From Silvimonas terrae (GTDB taxonomy: Bacteria; Pseudomonadota; Gammaproteobacteria; Burkholderiales; Chitinibacteraceae): DNA of 64,000 bases. How positions within the stretch are numbered: the stretch's first letter is position 1; each line of letters opens with the position of its first letter. Shown here in pieces: positions 1 through 8,685 of the stretch. The stretch lies in the NCBI RefSeq assembly GCF_014202765.1, contig NZ_JACHHN010000002.1:310001-374000 (forward strand). Reading direction: 5' to 3'. The notes under the pieces were generated by a model that was given only the letters and a program-made list of their open reading frames with translations, ran no database searches and had not been told where the DNA came from. Both the position numbers and the translations under genes were made by a program.

Positions 1-31
1 CTTTTAAGCCAGATAAATACAAGCTTGTACG

Positions 32-70
32 AAAAAATGACCCGGTTTTGACAGACCGGGTCATTTTTTT
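32..70. terminator. Bidirectional rho-independent terminator after trpC
   Basis: A 10-bp perfect stem (37-46 pairs with 55-64, core ATGACCCGGT) has an 8-nt loop. An A run lies on its left and a T run on its right, so it can end transcription on both strands. On the minus strand it lies about 120 nt beyond the trpC stop and would end the trp operon. On the plus strand it would serve a gene left of the window. Confidence 0.85.
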
Positions 71-188
71 GAGATTGCCTTGCAGCAGACGAGCGTTGAT
101 AAAAAGCTTGCCAGCGGTTACTTTTTTCTGTTTGAAATTCCTGGCAGGAATATTTCTATAAAAAAAGTTTAGTAGATCGGGCAAAAAA

Positions 189-977
189 TCAGGCAAAAAG
201 CTGTGCCAATGCAGCGCCGGGTTGCGCCGCGCGCATAAAAGCTTCGCCCACAAGGAAGGTATGTACGCTGTGCTGGCGCATCAGTTTGACGTCGTCAGCA
301 GTGAGAATGCCGCTTTCCGTGACGGCGATACGATCGGCGCCAATGCGTGGCAACAGATCAAGCGTGTTTTGCAGGCTGACTTCAAAGGTACGCAGATTGC
401 GATTGTTGACGCCCACCAATGGGGTGTTCAGTTCCAGCGCCAGATCCAGCTCTTCGCCGTTGTGTACTTCAACCAGTACGGCCATCCCCAGCGCGTGGGC
501 GATGGCTTCCAGGTCTTTCATCTGCGCCAGTTCGAGTTCTGCCGCAATCAGCAAAATACAATCGGCACCCCAGGCGCGTGCTTCAAACACCTGGTATTCA
601 TCGATCATGAAGTCTTTGCGCAGCGCGGGCAGGGCGCAAGCGGCGCGTGCGGCTTTCAGATAATCTGCGTGCCCCTGAAAATACTGCTCGTCAGTCAACA
701 CAGACAAACAAGCTGCGCCATGTTCGGCGTAGCTTTGCGCAATCGCAGCAGGCTGAAAGTCTGCGCGAATCACGCCCTTGGATGGGCTGGCCTTTTTGAC
801 TTCTGCGATCACGCCAGCCAAACCGGCAGCATGTTTTGCCCGCAAGGCGCCGACAAAGTCACGTACATCCTGGCGTGACTCGGCCTGCTCCCGGATGGTG
901 GCCGCGGAGATCGCCTTTTTGGCGGCTGCCACCTCGTCAACTTTGGTGGCGATAATTTTCTTCAGAATGTCGGACAT
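189..977 (-). CDS. trpC: Indole-3-glycerol phosphate synthase TrpC
   Basis: This is a 262-residue TIM-barrel enzyme that closes the ring of carboxyphenylamino-deoxyribulose phosphate to indole-3-glycerol phosphate, the fourth step of tryptophan synthesis. Family signatures are visible in order: [13 protein letters not shown] (about residues 56-68, catalytic Glu and Lys), [41 protein letters not shown] and FLVGEAFM at the C-terminus. The length is normal for a monofunctional TrpC, with no TrpF fusion. It is the last gene of trpE-G-D-C on the minus strand and starts 6 nt after the trpD stop, so it is probably translated from the same mRNA. trpF, trpB and trpA are not in the window, so the pathway is split. 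Confidence 0.97.
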   Translation of the reverse strand: MSDILKKIIATKVDEVAAAKKAISAATIREQAESRQDVRDFVGALRAKHAAGLAGVIAEVKKASPSKGVIRADFQPAAIAQSYAEHGAACLSVLTDEQYFQGHADYLKAARAACALPALRKDFMIDEYQVFEARAWGADCILLIAAELELAQMKDLEAIAHALGMAVLVEVHNGEELDLALELNTPLVGVNNRNLRTFEVSLQNTLDLLPRIGADRIAVTESGILTADDVKLMRQHSVHTFLVGEAFMRAAQPGAALAQLFA

Positions 978-983
978 GGCGGA

Positions 984-2015
984 TTAACCTGGAAATTGCT
1001 TTGAAAAGCGGATCAGCTCATCGAGTTTGGCGCGGGCTGCGCCACTGGCGATGATTTCACTGGCAAGTTTAAAGCCTTCTTCCAGGCTATTTGCCACATT
1101 GGCGGCGTAAATGGCGGCACCGGCATTGAGCACCACAATATCGCGGCACGGACCGGCCTGGTTATTCAGTACACCTTCTACTTTGGCACGAGACTCTGCC
1201 GCATCGCCGGCATGCAGTTCTTTGAGTTCGCAGAAGGCAAAACCGTAATCACGCGGGTCAAACAGGGATTCAGTAATGTTGCCGTCTTTTAGTTCGGCAA
1301 TGCGCGTTTTGTCGCAGAGCGAGATTTCATCAAGGCCATCCAGGCCATGCACCACCAGCACGTGGCGGGAGCCGAGTTCTTTCAATACCCGTACCTGAAT
1401 GCCCACAAGGTCCGGATGAAACACGCCCATCAACTGGTTTTCTGCGCCAGCCGGGTTGGTGAGTGGGCCCAGAATATTAAAGATGGTGCGTACGCCCATT
1501 TCTTTGCGTACCGCAGCCACGTGTTTCATGGAGCTATGGTGGCTGGGCGCAAACATGAAACCCGCACCGACGTTATCGATACAGGCGGCGACTTGTTCCG
1601 GATTCAGGTCCAGGCGCAGACCCAGCGCTTCCAGCACATCGGCGCTGCCGCTGCTGGAGGAGACCGCACGGTTGCCGTGTTTGGCAACACGCCCCCCTGC
1701 GGCGGCGACCACGAACATGGCGGTCGTGGAGATATTGAACGTATGCGCCTTGTCACCGCCGGTGCCGACAATGTCGACCAGATGCGTGCGATCTGCCACA
1801 TGTACCGGTACGGCGAACTCACGCATCACGGTCGCTGCGGCCGCAATTTCAGAAACAGACTCTACCTTGGTGCGCAGGCCCATCAACAGGGCGGCGATCT
1901 GCACGGCTGGCATCTGGCCCGTCATGATCTGCCGCATCAGGTACAGCATTTCGTCGTAGAACAATTCGTTCTGGTCAATCAGGCGGTTCAGGGCTTCCTG
2001 GACGGAAATGGTCAT
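984..2015 (-). CDS. trpD: Anthranilate phosphoribosyltransferase TrpD
   Basis: A 343-residue type-III phosphoribosyltransferase that joins anthranilate to PRPP, the second committed tryptophan step. Signatures are the glycine loop [15 protein letters not shown], the [21 protein letters not shown] block and [18 protein letters not shown]. An all-helical N-terminal domain ([14 protein letters not shown]...) precedes them. The size matches the family. On the minus strand it is followed after 6 nt by trpC and preceded by trpG across an unusually long 166-nt spacer. A GAGGAAAG ribosome-binding stretch lies upstream of the ATG (complement of 2016-2030). The chosen start gives the usual N-terminus. 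Confidence 0.97.
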   Translation of the reverse strand: MTISVQEALNRLIDQNELFYDEMLYLMRQIMTGQMPAVQIAALLMGLRTKVESVSEIAAAATVMREFAVPVHVADRTHLVDIVGTGGDKAHTFNISTTAMFVVAAAGGRVAKHGNRAVSSSSGSADVLEALGLRLDLNPEQVAACIDNVGAGFMFAPSHHSSMKHVAAVRKEMGVRTIFNILGPLTNPAGAENQLMGVFHPDLVGIQVRVLKELGSRHVLVVHGLDGLDEISLCDKTRIAELKDGNITESLFDPRDYGFAFCELKELHAGDAAESRAKVEGVLNNQAGPCRDIVVLNAGAAIYAANVANSLEEGFKLASEIIASGAARAKLDELIRFSKQFPG

Positions 2016-2181
2016 GATGGGCTTTCCTCAGTGATCCAGTTATCAATGCTTGGTAAATAAGAGCGGGGCTGAGTCGCTCACGAAATCCAGCAGTGCGGCA
2101 TCCCTTTTGGGGGGACAAGGCGCGACGGGTACGGCAAACAAGCGCAACGCAACCAGCAGGATTTTGCGAGTGACTAAAGAC
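2016..2181 (-). other. Long trpG-trpD spacer, no convincing gene
   Basis: The other junctions of this operon are 30 nt (trpE-trpG) and 6 nt (trpD-trpC), but this one is 166 nt. One frame reads on from inside trpG as a hydrophobic then Pro/Cys-rich peptide ending at 2043. It has no ATG of its own in the spacer, and I do not believe it is a protein. No strong hairpin or promoter stands out. Confidence 0.4.
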
Positions 2182-2751
2182 TCAGGCCCATTCCTTGAGG
2201 AAGTTGTCCAGCATCTGGTGACCATGCTCGGTCAAGATGGATTCCGGGTGGAACTGCACGCCTTCAATGGGGAGTGTCTTATGGCGCACGCCCATGATCT
2301 CGCCGTCATCGGTGCAGGCCGTGATTTCCAGGCAATCGGGCAAGGTGGCGCGCTCGATCACCAGCGAGTGGTAACGGGTGGCGGTAAACGGTGAGGGCAG
2401 GTCTTTGAATACGCCTTTACCGGTGTGCGTCACCAATGAGGTCTTGCCGTGCATCAGCGTCTGGGCATGAATGATGTTACCGCCATACGCCTGACCGATG
2501 GATTGATGGCCCAGGCATACGCCCAGAATCGGCAGCTTGCCGGCAAAGTGCTGGATGGCGGCTACCGAAATACCGGCTTCCAGCGGCGAACACGGGCCGG
2601 GAGAGACGACCAGATATTTGGGCTTGAGCGCTTCGATCTCTTCCAGGGTGATTTCATCGTTGCGGTACACAACGACATCCTGTTTGAGTTCGCCAAAATA
2701 CTGGACGAGGTTGTAGGTGAACGAATCATAGTTGTCGATCATCAGCAGCAT
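2182..2751 (-). CDS. trpG: Anthranilate synthase component II, glutamine amidotransferase TrpG
   Basis: A 189-residue class-I glutamine amidotransferase that hydrolyses glutamine and channels ammonia to TrpE. The nucleophile is in [16 protein letters not shown], the His-Glu of the triad is in GVQFHPESI, and the N-terminus [19 protein letters not shown] is typical. Length is normal and no other domain is fused. It sits 30 nt downstream of trpE in the same direction. In many bacteria lacking a separate pabA this subunit also serves aminodeoxychorismate synthase; whether that holds here cannot be seen from the window. Confidence 0.97.
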   Translation of the reverse strand: MLLMIDNYDSFTYNLVQYFGELKQDVVVYRNDEITLEEIEALKPKYLVVSPGPCSPLEAGISVAAIQHFAGKLPILGVCLGHQSIGQAYGGNIIHAQTLMHGKTSLVTHTGKGVFKDLPSPFTATRYHSLVIERATLPDCLEITACTDDGEIMGVRHKTLPIEGVQFHPESILTEHGHQMLDNFLKEWA

Positions 2752-2781
2752 GGTGTTATCTCCGTCAGCGATGCAGGGTTA

Positions 2782-4251
2782 TCAGGCGTCAAGACCGCGT
2801 TGAACAAGCTCTGCCGCGCGCAATACGGCGCGGGCCTTGTTCAGCGTTTCTTGCCACTCGCTCTGCGGTACGGAGTCAGCCACGATACCGGCGCCGGCCT
2901 GCATATACAGCGTTTCGTTCTTCACGACGGCCGTGCGCAGCGCGATCGCCACGTCCATGTCGCCGTTAAAACCCAGGTAACCCACAGCTCCGGCATAGAC
3001 CCCGCGCTTGGAGGGTTCCAGTTCATCAATGATTTCCATGGCGCGAACCTTGGGCGCGCCAGATACCGTGCCGGCCGGGAAGGTGGCCTTAAGGACGTCG
3101 ATGTTCGACAGACCTGGCTTGAGCTTGCCTTCCACGCTAGAGACGATATGCATGACGTGAGAATATTTCTCGACCACCATGCGATCCAGCACCTTCACGC
3201 TGCCGGTTTGCGCTACACGGCCAGTGTCGTTGCGACCCAAGTCCATCAGCATGACGTGTTCGGCAATTTCTTTGGGATCAGCCAGCAACTCTGCCGCCAA
3301 TGCCTGATCTTCTTCCCGCGTTTTGCCACGCGGGCGGGTGCCGGCGATCGGGCGCACGGTAATGGTTTCGCCTTCCAGTCGCACCAGAATTTCGGGCGAG
3401 GCGCCGACCACGTGCATATCGCCAAAGTGATAGAAGAACATATACGGCGACGGGTTGAGTGAACGCAGCGCCCGGTACAGGCTCAGTGGGGACTCCGCAA
3501 AGGGCAGTTGCATGCGCTGGGACAGCACCACCTGCATGATGTCGCCATCCAGGATGTATTCCTTGGCTTTGCCAATGGCGTCCTTGAAGCCGGTTTCGCC
3601 AAACTCCGAGTTCGGCGTGGTCACGTGCTCGGAAGGGCCTTGCAGCGGCATCGGGGCGGGCTCACGCAGCTTCATGCGCAGCGACCACAGGCGGGCTTCG
3701 GCTTTGTCATACGCTTCCGGCACGGCCGGGTCGGCGTACACCACCAGGTAGAGCTTGCCGGACAGGTTATCCACCACGGCCAGTTCTTCTGACAGCAAAA
3801 GCTGGATATCGGGTGCGCCAATCACGTCCGGCTTTTTCACCGCAGCCAGTTTGCGCTCGATATAGCGGATGGTTTCATAGCCAAAGTAGCCCACCAGGCC
3901 ACCCATAAAGCGCGGCATATTGGCTGGAATGGCGGCCTTGTAACGGCTTTGGTAATCGTGGATGAAATCCAGCGGGTTGCCGTCGTGCGTTTCAATGACA
4001 CGATCGTCGTGAATGACTTCGGTGTGTTCGCCGTTCACCACAAGGCGGGTGCGGGCGGGCAGACCAATAAAGGAATAGCGGCCAAAGCGTTCACCACCGA
4101 CAACGGATTCCAGCAAATAGGAATACGGACGATTGGCCAGTTTGAGGTAAACAGAAAGCGGGGTGTCCAGGTCTGCAAACAGTTCCAGGACAACGGGGAT
4201 GCGGTTATAGCCTTGCGCAGCGAGCGCTGCGAATTGTTCACGCGTCAGCAT
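2782..4251 (-). CDS. trpE: Anthranilate synthase component I TrpE
   Basis: A 489-residue chorismate-utilising enzyme that makes anthranilate from chorismate with ammonia supplied by TrpG. The N-terminal domain carries the feedback site region [17 protein letters not shown] (LLES-type motif that contacts tryptophan). The C-terminal catalytic domain shows [42 protein letters not shown] and [14 protein letters not shown]. It is the first gene of the minus-strand trp operon. The 250 nt upstream contain no Trp-rich leader peptide, so transcription attenuation of the enterobacterial type is not supported. Feedback inhibition by tryptophan is expected from the motif. Confidence 0.97.
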   Translation of the reverse strand: MLTREQFAALAAQGYNRIPVVLELFADLDTPLSVYLKLANRPYSYLLESVVGGERFGRYSFIGLPARTRLVVNGEHTEVIHDDRVIETHDGNPLDFIHDYQSRYKAAIPANMPRFMGGLVGYFGYETIRYIERKLAAVKKPDVIGAPDIQLLLSEELAVVDNLSGKLYLVVYADPAVPEAYDKAEARLWSLRMKLREPAPMPLQGPSEHVTTPNSEFGETGFKDAIGKAKEYILDGDIMQVVLSQRMQLPFAESPLSLYRALRSLNPSPYMFFYHFGDMHVVGASPEILVRLEGETITVRPIAGTRPRGKTREEDQALAAELLADPKEIAEHVMLMDLGRNDTGRVAQTGSVKVLDRMVVEKYSHVMHIVSSVEGKLKPGLSNIDVLKATFPAGTVSGAPKVRAMEIIDELEPSKRGVYAGAVGYLGFNGDMDVAIALRTAVVKNETLYMQAGAGIVADSVPQSEWQETLNKARAVLRAAELVQRGLDA

Positions 4252-4499
4252 GATGACTCCGAACGAAGATTGGTTTGAGACAGTGCGAGGGGCTTGCGGC
4301 CGTAATCAGCAGCTACGCCATCGCCATTCAAGCCAGATTTCGTTGGAGTGGAATGCCATTTTGGGATTCAGGTCTGCGTCAACAATAGGGATAAATTTCG
4401 GGAACCATCTTGCCGAACTTGCCCGGATTGGTCAACCGGCAGATGTGTGGCGGCGTGATGGGCTGTCTCATCTGCCGCTGGCAGGCCTGGGGGTCGCAA
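4252..4499. other. trpE upstream region without a gene
   Basis: About 250 nt lie between trpE and the mltA terminator. Read on the minus strand there is a TTGACG -35-like hexamer (complement of about 4378-4383) but no matching -10 at the usual distance. No open frame here looks like a leader peptide or a conserved protein. The trp operon promoter should be in this stretch, but I cannot place it. Confidence 0.4.
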
Positions 4500-4533
4500 T
4501 AAAAAATCCGGCCATCTTCTGACCGGATTTTTC
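4500..4533. terminator. Rho-independent terminator after mltA
   Basis: Stem AAAAATCCGG (4502-4511) pairs with CCGGATTTTT (4523-4532) across an 11-nt loop, giving T runs on both strands. It lies 20 nt past the mltA stop on the minus strand, separating mltA from the trp operon. Confidence 0.85.
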
Positions 4534-4552
4534 AATGCGCACAATGGCTTGT

Positions 4553-5755
4553 TTACTGAGGAGCCATGTTGCCAGCGCCTGGCAGGGGCGCATTTTTGGG
4601 CCACAACAACCAGATGCGCCCCTGTTGCTTTGTGCGCCCGGCCAACTCGCCGGCCGCATCACCCGTACCCCAAAACAGATCAGCGCGCACGGTGCCGGCA
4701 ATGGCACCCCCGGTGTCTTGCGCGGCCAGCGGGCGGTTTAGCGGTTGCCGGTTATCCGGGCGGGTGGAGGCCAGCCACACCAGGCTGCCCAGCGGTACCG
4801 CGCGCGGATCAATCGCCGTACTGTATTCGGCGGTCAGCGGCACGCCCATTGCGCCTTGCGGGCCTTCGCTGGATGGCGGCAACGTGCGGAAAAACACATA
4901 GCTGGGGTTGCTGCCCAGCAGGTCCGGAATGCGTTGCGGATTGGCCGTGGCCCAGGCGCGGATGGCCTGCATGCTGACTTCACCCGATTTGAGCTGCCCT
5001 TGTTCCACCAGCCAGCGGCCAATGGGTTTATAGGGGCGGCCGTTTTGATCGGCATAAGCAATGCGCAACTGACTGCCATCGGGCAAGCGGACCCGGCCTG
5101 AACCCTGAATCTGCAGGAATTGCAGGTCCATCGGGTCTTGCAGCCAGGCCAGCACTGGCGCGGTAACGCCTTTGTCATTGATGGTGGCGGCATCCGGGTA
5201 GGGCACCAGCTTGCGGCCGACCAGTTTGCCGCGCACGCGCTTGCCCTTGAGTTCTGGATAAAGGTCATCCAGCGCCACGATGATCAGATCATCCGGCACG
5301 CCAAACACCGGAATAGTGGCCTTGCTGGTTTTGCTCTGGCTACCGGGATAGATGGGCTCGTAATAGCCGGTGATCAAGCCGTTCTGACTGCCGTCCGGAT
5401 TTTGCAGTGCCCATGGTTGCAGGCGGTTTTGCATAAAGCTGCGCACCGCGCCGGGGTCTTGCGGAACTTGTGCCGCATCGGTGCAAACCGGCGCCCAAAC
5501 GGCATTACGGCTTAACTTCTGGCAGCCCGCGCGCCAGGCGTTAAAGCCGCCAAGGACATCGGTATCGCTGGCGCCGGGCAAATCTGCCCACTGCGCAGTC
5601 TGATATTTGACCGGGGGTGTTGTGGCCGCAGGAGTCGATGCCGTCGGCGGTTGGGTGGGGGGCTGCACGGGCGGCGTGGTACACGCCGCCAATAGTGCGC
5701 CCAGGGCAATGCTGGCCAACAGCAGCGCGCTGCGGCGATTACACGGTTGCGTCAT
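4553..5755 (-). CDS. mltA: Membrane-bound lytic murein transglycosylase A (MltA), lipoprotein
   Basis: A lytic transglycosylase that cleaves peptidoglycan between MurNAc and GlcNAc with 1,6-anhydro formation, acting in the periplasm from a lipid anchor. The ATG at 5755 is preferred over an upstream in-frame start because it gives a lipoprotein signal (MTQPCNRRSALLLASIALGA, then lipobox LLAAC). A Pro/Thr/Ala-rich linker follows. The MltA beta-barrel shows TGYYEPIYPGS and QIQGSGRVRLPDG. The 3D domain near the end has PLGSLVWLA and AAQDTGGAIAGTVRADLFWG (catalytic Asp region). Length is 400 aa. Its ATG overlaps the phaM stop by 4 nt, so it is probably translationally coupled to phaM, an unusual partner. 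Confidence 0.93.
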   Translation of the reverse strand: MTQPCNRRSALLLASIALGALLAACTTPPVQPPTQPPTASTPAATTPPVKYQTAQWADLPGASDTDVLGGFNAWRAGCQKLSRNAVWAPVCTDAAQVPQDPGAVRSFMQNRLQPWALQNPDGSQNGLITGYYEPIYPGSQSKTSKATIPVFGVPDDLIIVALDDLYPELKGKRVRGKLVGRKLVPYPDAATINDKGVTAPVLAWLQDPMDLQFLQIQGSGRVRLPDGSQLRIAYADQNGRPYKPIGRWLVEQGQLKSGEVSMQAIRAWATANPQRIPDLLGSNPSYVFFRTLPPSSEGPQGAMGVPLTAEYSTAIDPRAVPLGSLVWLASTRPDNRQPLNRPLAAQDTGGAIAGTVRADLFWGTGDAAGELAGRTKQQGRIWLLWPKNAPLPGAGNMAPQ

Positions 5756-6024
5756 CCGCCGTGGCCTCCTTCGTGGGGTTCGAGTCCCTGGCGCAGCGCA
5801 GCGAGGCCGGCTTTCTGCAGTTCCAGGGTTTTTTCGGTCATCTGCAGCAGGTTGACCTGCATGGTCAGCCATTGTTCAACGGTTTTGAGCTCGGCCAGTT
5901 TGCGGTCGATTTCTTCTTCCGTCAGCGGCGGCATAAAGGGGTTGGGCGCGCCGCTGGCGGTGTTCTTCCACATCTGCGCAAAAAAACCGAAGGGATCGCC
6001 CGGATTAAATCCGTGTTCACTCAT
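5752..6024 (-). CDS. phaM: PHA granule-associated regulatory protein, PhaM family
   Basis: A 90-residue protein resembling PhaM, which in Cupriavidus activates PHA synthase and links PHA granules to the nucleoid. Visible features are the N-terminal DPFGFFAQMWKN segment and the helical core PLTEEEIDRKLAELKTVEQWL with NLLQMTEKTLELQKAGLAAL, which is the family's hallmark. The basic Lys/Ala-rich DNA-binding tail of Cupriavidus PhaM is missing, and the protein ends in a His/Gly-rich segment. The ATG at 6024 follows a clear GGAGG site, better than the longer upstream in-frame start. The stop overlaps the mltA start (ATGA). The phasin gene at 12665 supports PHA storage in this organism. Confidence 0.78.
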   Translation of the reverse strand: MSEHGFNPGDPFGFFAQMWKNTASGAPNPFMPPLTEEEIDRKLAELKTVEQWLTMQVNLLQMTEKTLELQKAGLAALRQGLEPHEGGHGG

Positions 6025-6060
6025 TTTGCCTTCCTCCTTTGTGGTCGCGGCTGCGGGTAG

Positions 6061-6104
6061 TGCAAAACAAAACCGGAACCCGCATTGCCGCGGATTCCGG
6101 TTCA
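6061..6104 (-). terminator. Terminator after maeB
   Basis: Inverted repeat with arms AACCGGAACCCGC (6071-6083) and GCGGATTCCGGTT (6090-6102), with one mismatch. Read on the minus strand it is followed by TTTTGTTTTG. It lies about 55 nt past the maeB stop and upstream of phaM. Confidence 0.75.
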
Positions 6105-6157
6105 TTGTGGCAAGCACTGCGTCCTGACGCCAGCACAGACGTCATGGCGGTGCCGGT

Positions 6158-8455
6158 TTATTGCGCCAGCAGGTTCAGCTCGTTCTCATGCGTGGCTGCC
6201 TCGACCGAGGCCAGCGCGGTCATGTTGACCACGCGGCGTACCGATGCCGTTGGGGTCAGGATGTGCGCAGTGGCCGGAATGCCCAGGAGGATCGGGCCCA
6301 CAGTGAGGCCATCACCGGCCGTCATCTTCAACAGATTGAAGGAGATATTGGCGGCATCCAGATTCGGCATGATCAGCAGGTTTGCATCCCCCTTGAGTGT
6401 GGAATGCGGGAATACGCGCTGGCGGATTTCGGCCGAGATCGCCGCATCGCCATGCATTTCGCCGTCGATTTCCAGCTCGGGCGCGCGTTCGCGCACCAGT
6501 CGCAAGGTCTCTTGCATTTTGCGGGCGGACGGGCTGTCGGAGGTGCCAAAGCTGGAGTGCGACAGCAGCGCCACTTTGGGTGCGATGCCGAAGTTGCGCA
6601 CGGCCTCGGCTGCCATCAGGGTGATGTCGGCCAGTTGCTCCGCCGTCGGGTCCTGATTCACATAGGTGTCGGCGATGAAGATATTGCCGGTGGGCAGCAG
6701 CAGGGCATTCATGGCCCCGGTGGTGGCCGCGCCTTGCTTGGGGCAAAGCACATTGGTCACATAGTAATGGTGCTGATGATAGCGCCCGGTCAGGCCGCAA
6801 ATCATCGCGTCGGCTTCGCCGCGTTTGACCATCAGCGCGCCGATCAGCGTCGGCTTGCCACGCACTTCCAGTTGCGCCTGTTCTTCCGATACACCCTTGC
6901 GCATCATCAGGCTGTGATACAGCGTCCAGTACTCGCGGTAGCGCGGGTCGTGTTCGGGGTTGCAGATTTCAAAGTCCACACCCTGTTGCAGACGCAGGCC
7001 CAGTTGTTCGATCCGCTTAAGAATGATCTTGGGGCGGCCAATCAGAATGGGTACGCACAGTTTCATGTCCACCGCTTCTTGCACGGCGTGCAATACGCGC
7101 TGGTCCTCGCCCTCGCAATACACCACGCGTTCTTGCTTCTTGCGTGCGGCAGAGAAAACGGGGCGCATGAACAGGTTGGACTTGTAGACGAACTGGGTCA
7201 GCTCTTCCACATACGCATGCATATCGGTGATCGGGCGCTCCGCCACGCCGGTATCCATAGCGGCTTGGGCTACAGCCGGAGCGATCTTGATGATCAAGCG
7301 TGGATCGAACGGTTTGGGGATCAGGTATTCCGGGCCAAATTTCAGGCTTTGGCCGCTGTAAGCGTCGGCCACCACGTCGGATTGCTCGGCGTGGGCCAGG
7401 TCTGCAATTGCCGTTACGGCGGCACGCTTCATCTCTTCATTGATGGTGGTCGCACCCACATCCAGTGCGCCCCGGAAGATGAAGGGGAAGCACAGAACGT
7501 TGTTGACCTGATTGGGGTAGTCCGACCGGCCGGTACACACAATCGCATCCGGGCGCACGGCTTTGGCCGCAGGTGGAGAAATTTCCGGGTCCGGATTGGC
7601 CAGCGCCAGGATCAGTGGCTTTTCTGCCATGCGTGTGACCATCTCTTGCGTCACCACGCCGGGGCCGGACAGGCCCAGGAAAATATCCGCGCCGGTAATG
7701 GCGTCGCTGACGGTACGGGCGTCCGTATCCCTTACATAACGGGCTTTGGTTTCGTCCAGGCGCTCGTCCCGACCGGCGTAAATCACACCCTTGGAGTCAC
7801 ACACCAACACGTTTTCACGCTTCAGACCCATGCCGACCAGCAGGTCCAGACACGCAATGGCGGCGGCGCCCGCACCGGAACACACCAGTTTGACGTCTTC
7901 AATTTTCTTGCCCACGTAGCGCAGGCCGTTTTTGACGGCTGCACCGGTAATGATGGCGGTGCCGTGCTGGTCATCATGGAACACCGGGATGTTCATGCGT
8001 TCGCGCAGTTTGCGCTCAACGATGAAGCACTCTGGCGCTTTGATGTCTTCCAGGTTAATGCCGCCGAACGTGGGTTCCAGCGAGGCAATAATATCGATCA
8101 GCTTTTCGGGGTCGTTTTCGTCAATTTCGATATCGAATACATCAATGCCGGCGAACTTCTTGAACAGCACGCCTTTGCCTTCCATGACGGGCTTGCCTGC
8201 CAGCGGGCCGATATTGCCCAGGCCCAGCACGGCTGTACCGTTGGAAATGACGGCAACCAGATTGCCACGGGCCGTCATGTTGCGGGCTTCGGCCGGGTCT
8301 TCCACGATGGCCATGCAGGCGGATGCCACGCCGGGCGAATAAGCCAGCGCCAGATCGCGCTGGCTGGCCAGCGCTTTGGTGGGGACAACCTGAATCTTGC
8401 CGGGACGCGGGAAGCGATGATAATCCAGTGCTTTTTTCTTCAGTTCATCATCCAT
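6158..8455 (-). CDS. maeB: NADP-dependent malic enzyme with phosphotransacetylase-like domain (MaeB)
   Basis: A 765-residue hybrid malic enzyme that decarboxylates L-malate to pyruvate with NADPH production, feeding biosynthesis and PHA/lipid synthesis. The N-terminal malic domain shows [36 protein letters not shown] and [15 protein letters not shown]. The NAD(P)-binding domain has [17 protein letters not shown]. From about residue 430 the C-terminal half is a phosphate acetyl/butyryltransferase-like domain ([46 protein letters not shown]), which in MaeB enzymes is regulatory. The length matches the 750-770 residue family. The start at 8455 is preceded by a GGAG site on the minus strand. It is monocistronic, with its own terminator. 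Confidence 0.96.
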   Translation of the reverse strand: MDDELKKKALDYHRFPRPGKIQVVPTKALASQRDLALAYSPGVASACMAIVEDPAEARNMTARGNLVAVISNGTAVLGLGNIGPLAGKPVMEGKGVLFKKFAGIDVFDIEIDENDPEKLIDIIASLEPTFGGINLEDIKAPECFIVERKLRERMNIPVFHDDQHGTAIITGAAVKNGLRYVGKKIEDVKLVCSGAGAAAIACLDLLVGMGLKRENVLVCDSKGVIYAGRDERLDETKARYVRDTDARTVSDAITGADIFLGLSGPGVVTQEMVTRMAEKPLILALANPDPEISPPAAKAVRPDAIVCTGRSDYPNQVNNVLCFPFIFRGALDVGATTINEEMKRAAVTAIADLAHAEQSDVVADAYSGQSLKFGPEYLIPKPFDPRLIIKIAPAVAQAAMDTGVAERPITDMHAYVEELTQFVYKSNLFMRPVFSAARKKQERVVYCEGEDQRVLHAVQEAVDMKLCVPILIGRPKIILKRIEQLGLRLQQGVDFEICNPEHDPRYREYWTLYHSLMMRKGVSEEQAQLEVRGKPTLIGALMVKRGEADAMICGLTGRYHQHHYYVTNVLCPKQGAATTGAMNALLLPTGNIFIADTYVNQDPTAEQLADITLMAAEAVRNFGIAPKVALLSHSSFGTSDSPSARKMQETLRLVRERAPELEIDGEMHGDAAISAEIRQRVFPHSTLKGDANLLIMPNLDAANISFNLLKMTAGDGLTVGPILLGIPATAHILTPTASVRRVVNMTALASVEAATHENELNLLAQ

Positions 8456-8650
8456 GTAGAACTCCGATACCTTTGACTTTGTAGTGATTGAGTGTTGTTA
8501 GTTTGTGCAAACGCAATAGTTCTGCCGGTTTCCTGTGATGCTCCGCGCCTCTTCCCCTGAAAACAAGTCAGGGTTTTGCCGAATAGGGAAAGCGCGCTGG
8601 CGCAACGGACTGGAACCTGTTCTGTGTTGGCGGTCTGAGTAGCGGAAACA
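8456..8650. other. maeB upstream region, no gene
   Basis: About 195 nt between maeB and the dnaE terminator. A short minus-strand frame (8440-8655) overlaps the maeB start and has no family features. The maeB promoter should lie here, but I see no confident -35/-10 pair. Confidence 0.4.
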
Positions 8651-8677
8651 AACAAGGGGCCACCGGCCCCTTGTTTA
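8651..8677 (-). terminator. Terminator after dnaE
   Basis: A perfect 11-bp stem (AACAAGGGGCC at 8651-8661 with GGCCCCTTGTT at 8665-8675) has a 3-nt loop and lies about 10 nt past the dnaE stop. The T tract is interrupted (TTGTTT), so efficiency is uncertain. Confidence 0.7.
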
Positions 8678-8685
8678 AAACGCGC

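Noticed and set aside
2043-2225. 60-codon minus-strand frame in the trpG-trpD spacer
   Set aside because: It starts inside trpG out of frame, has no ribosome site and no recognisable product.
4368-4604. Possible trp leader peptide upstream of trpE
   Set aside because: The frame has no tandem Trp codons and overlaps the mltA terminator; no attenuator-like alternate stems were found.
6161-8476. 771-codon open frame on the plus strand opposite maeB
   Set aside because: It is a mirror of GC-rich codon use in maeB, with His/Gln/Gly-rich translation and no motifs; maeB is certain.
8440-8655. 71-codon minus-strand frame before maeB
   Set aside because: It overlaps the maeB start in another frame and shows no protein-like pattern.
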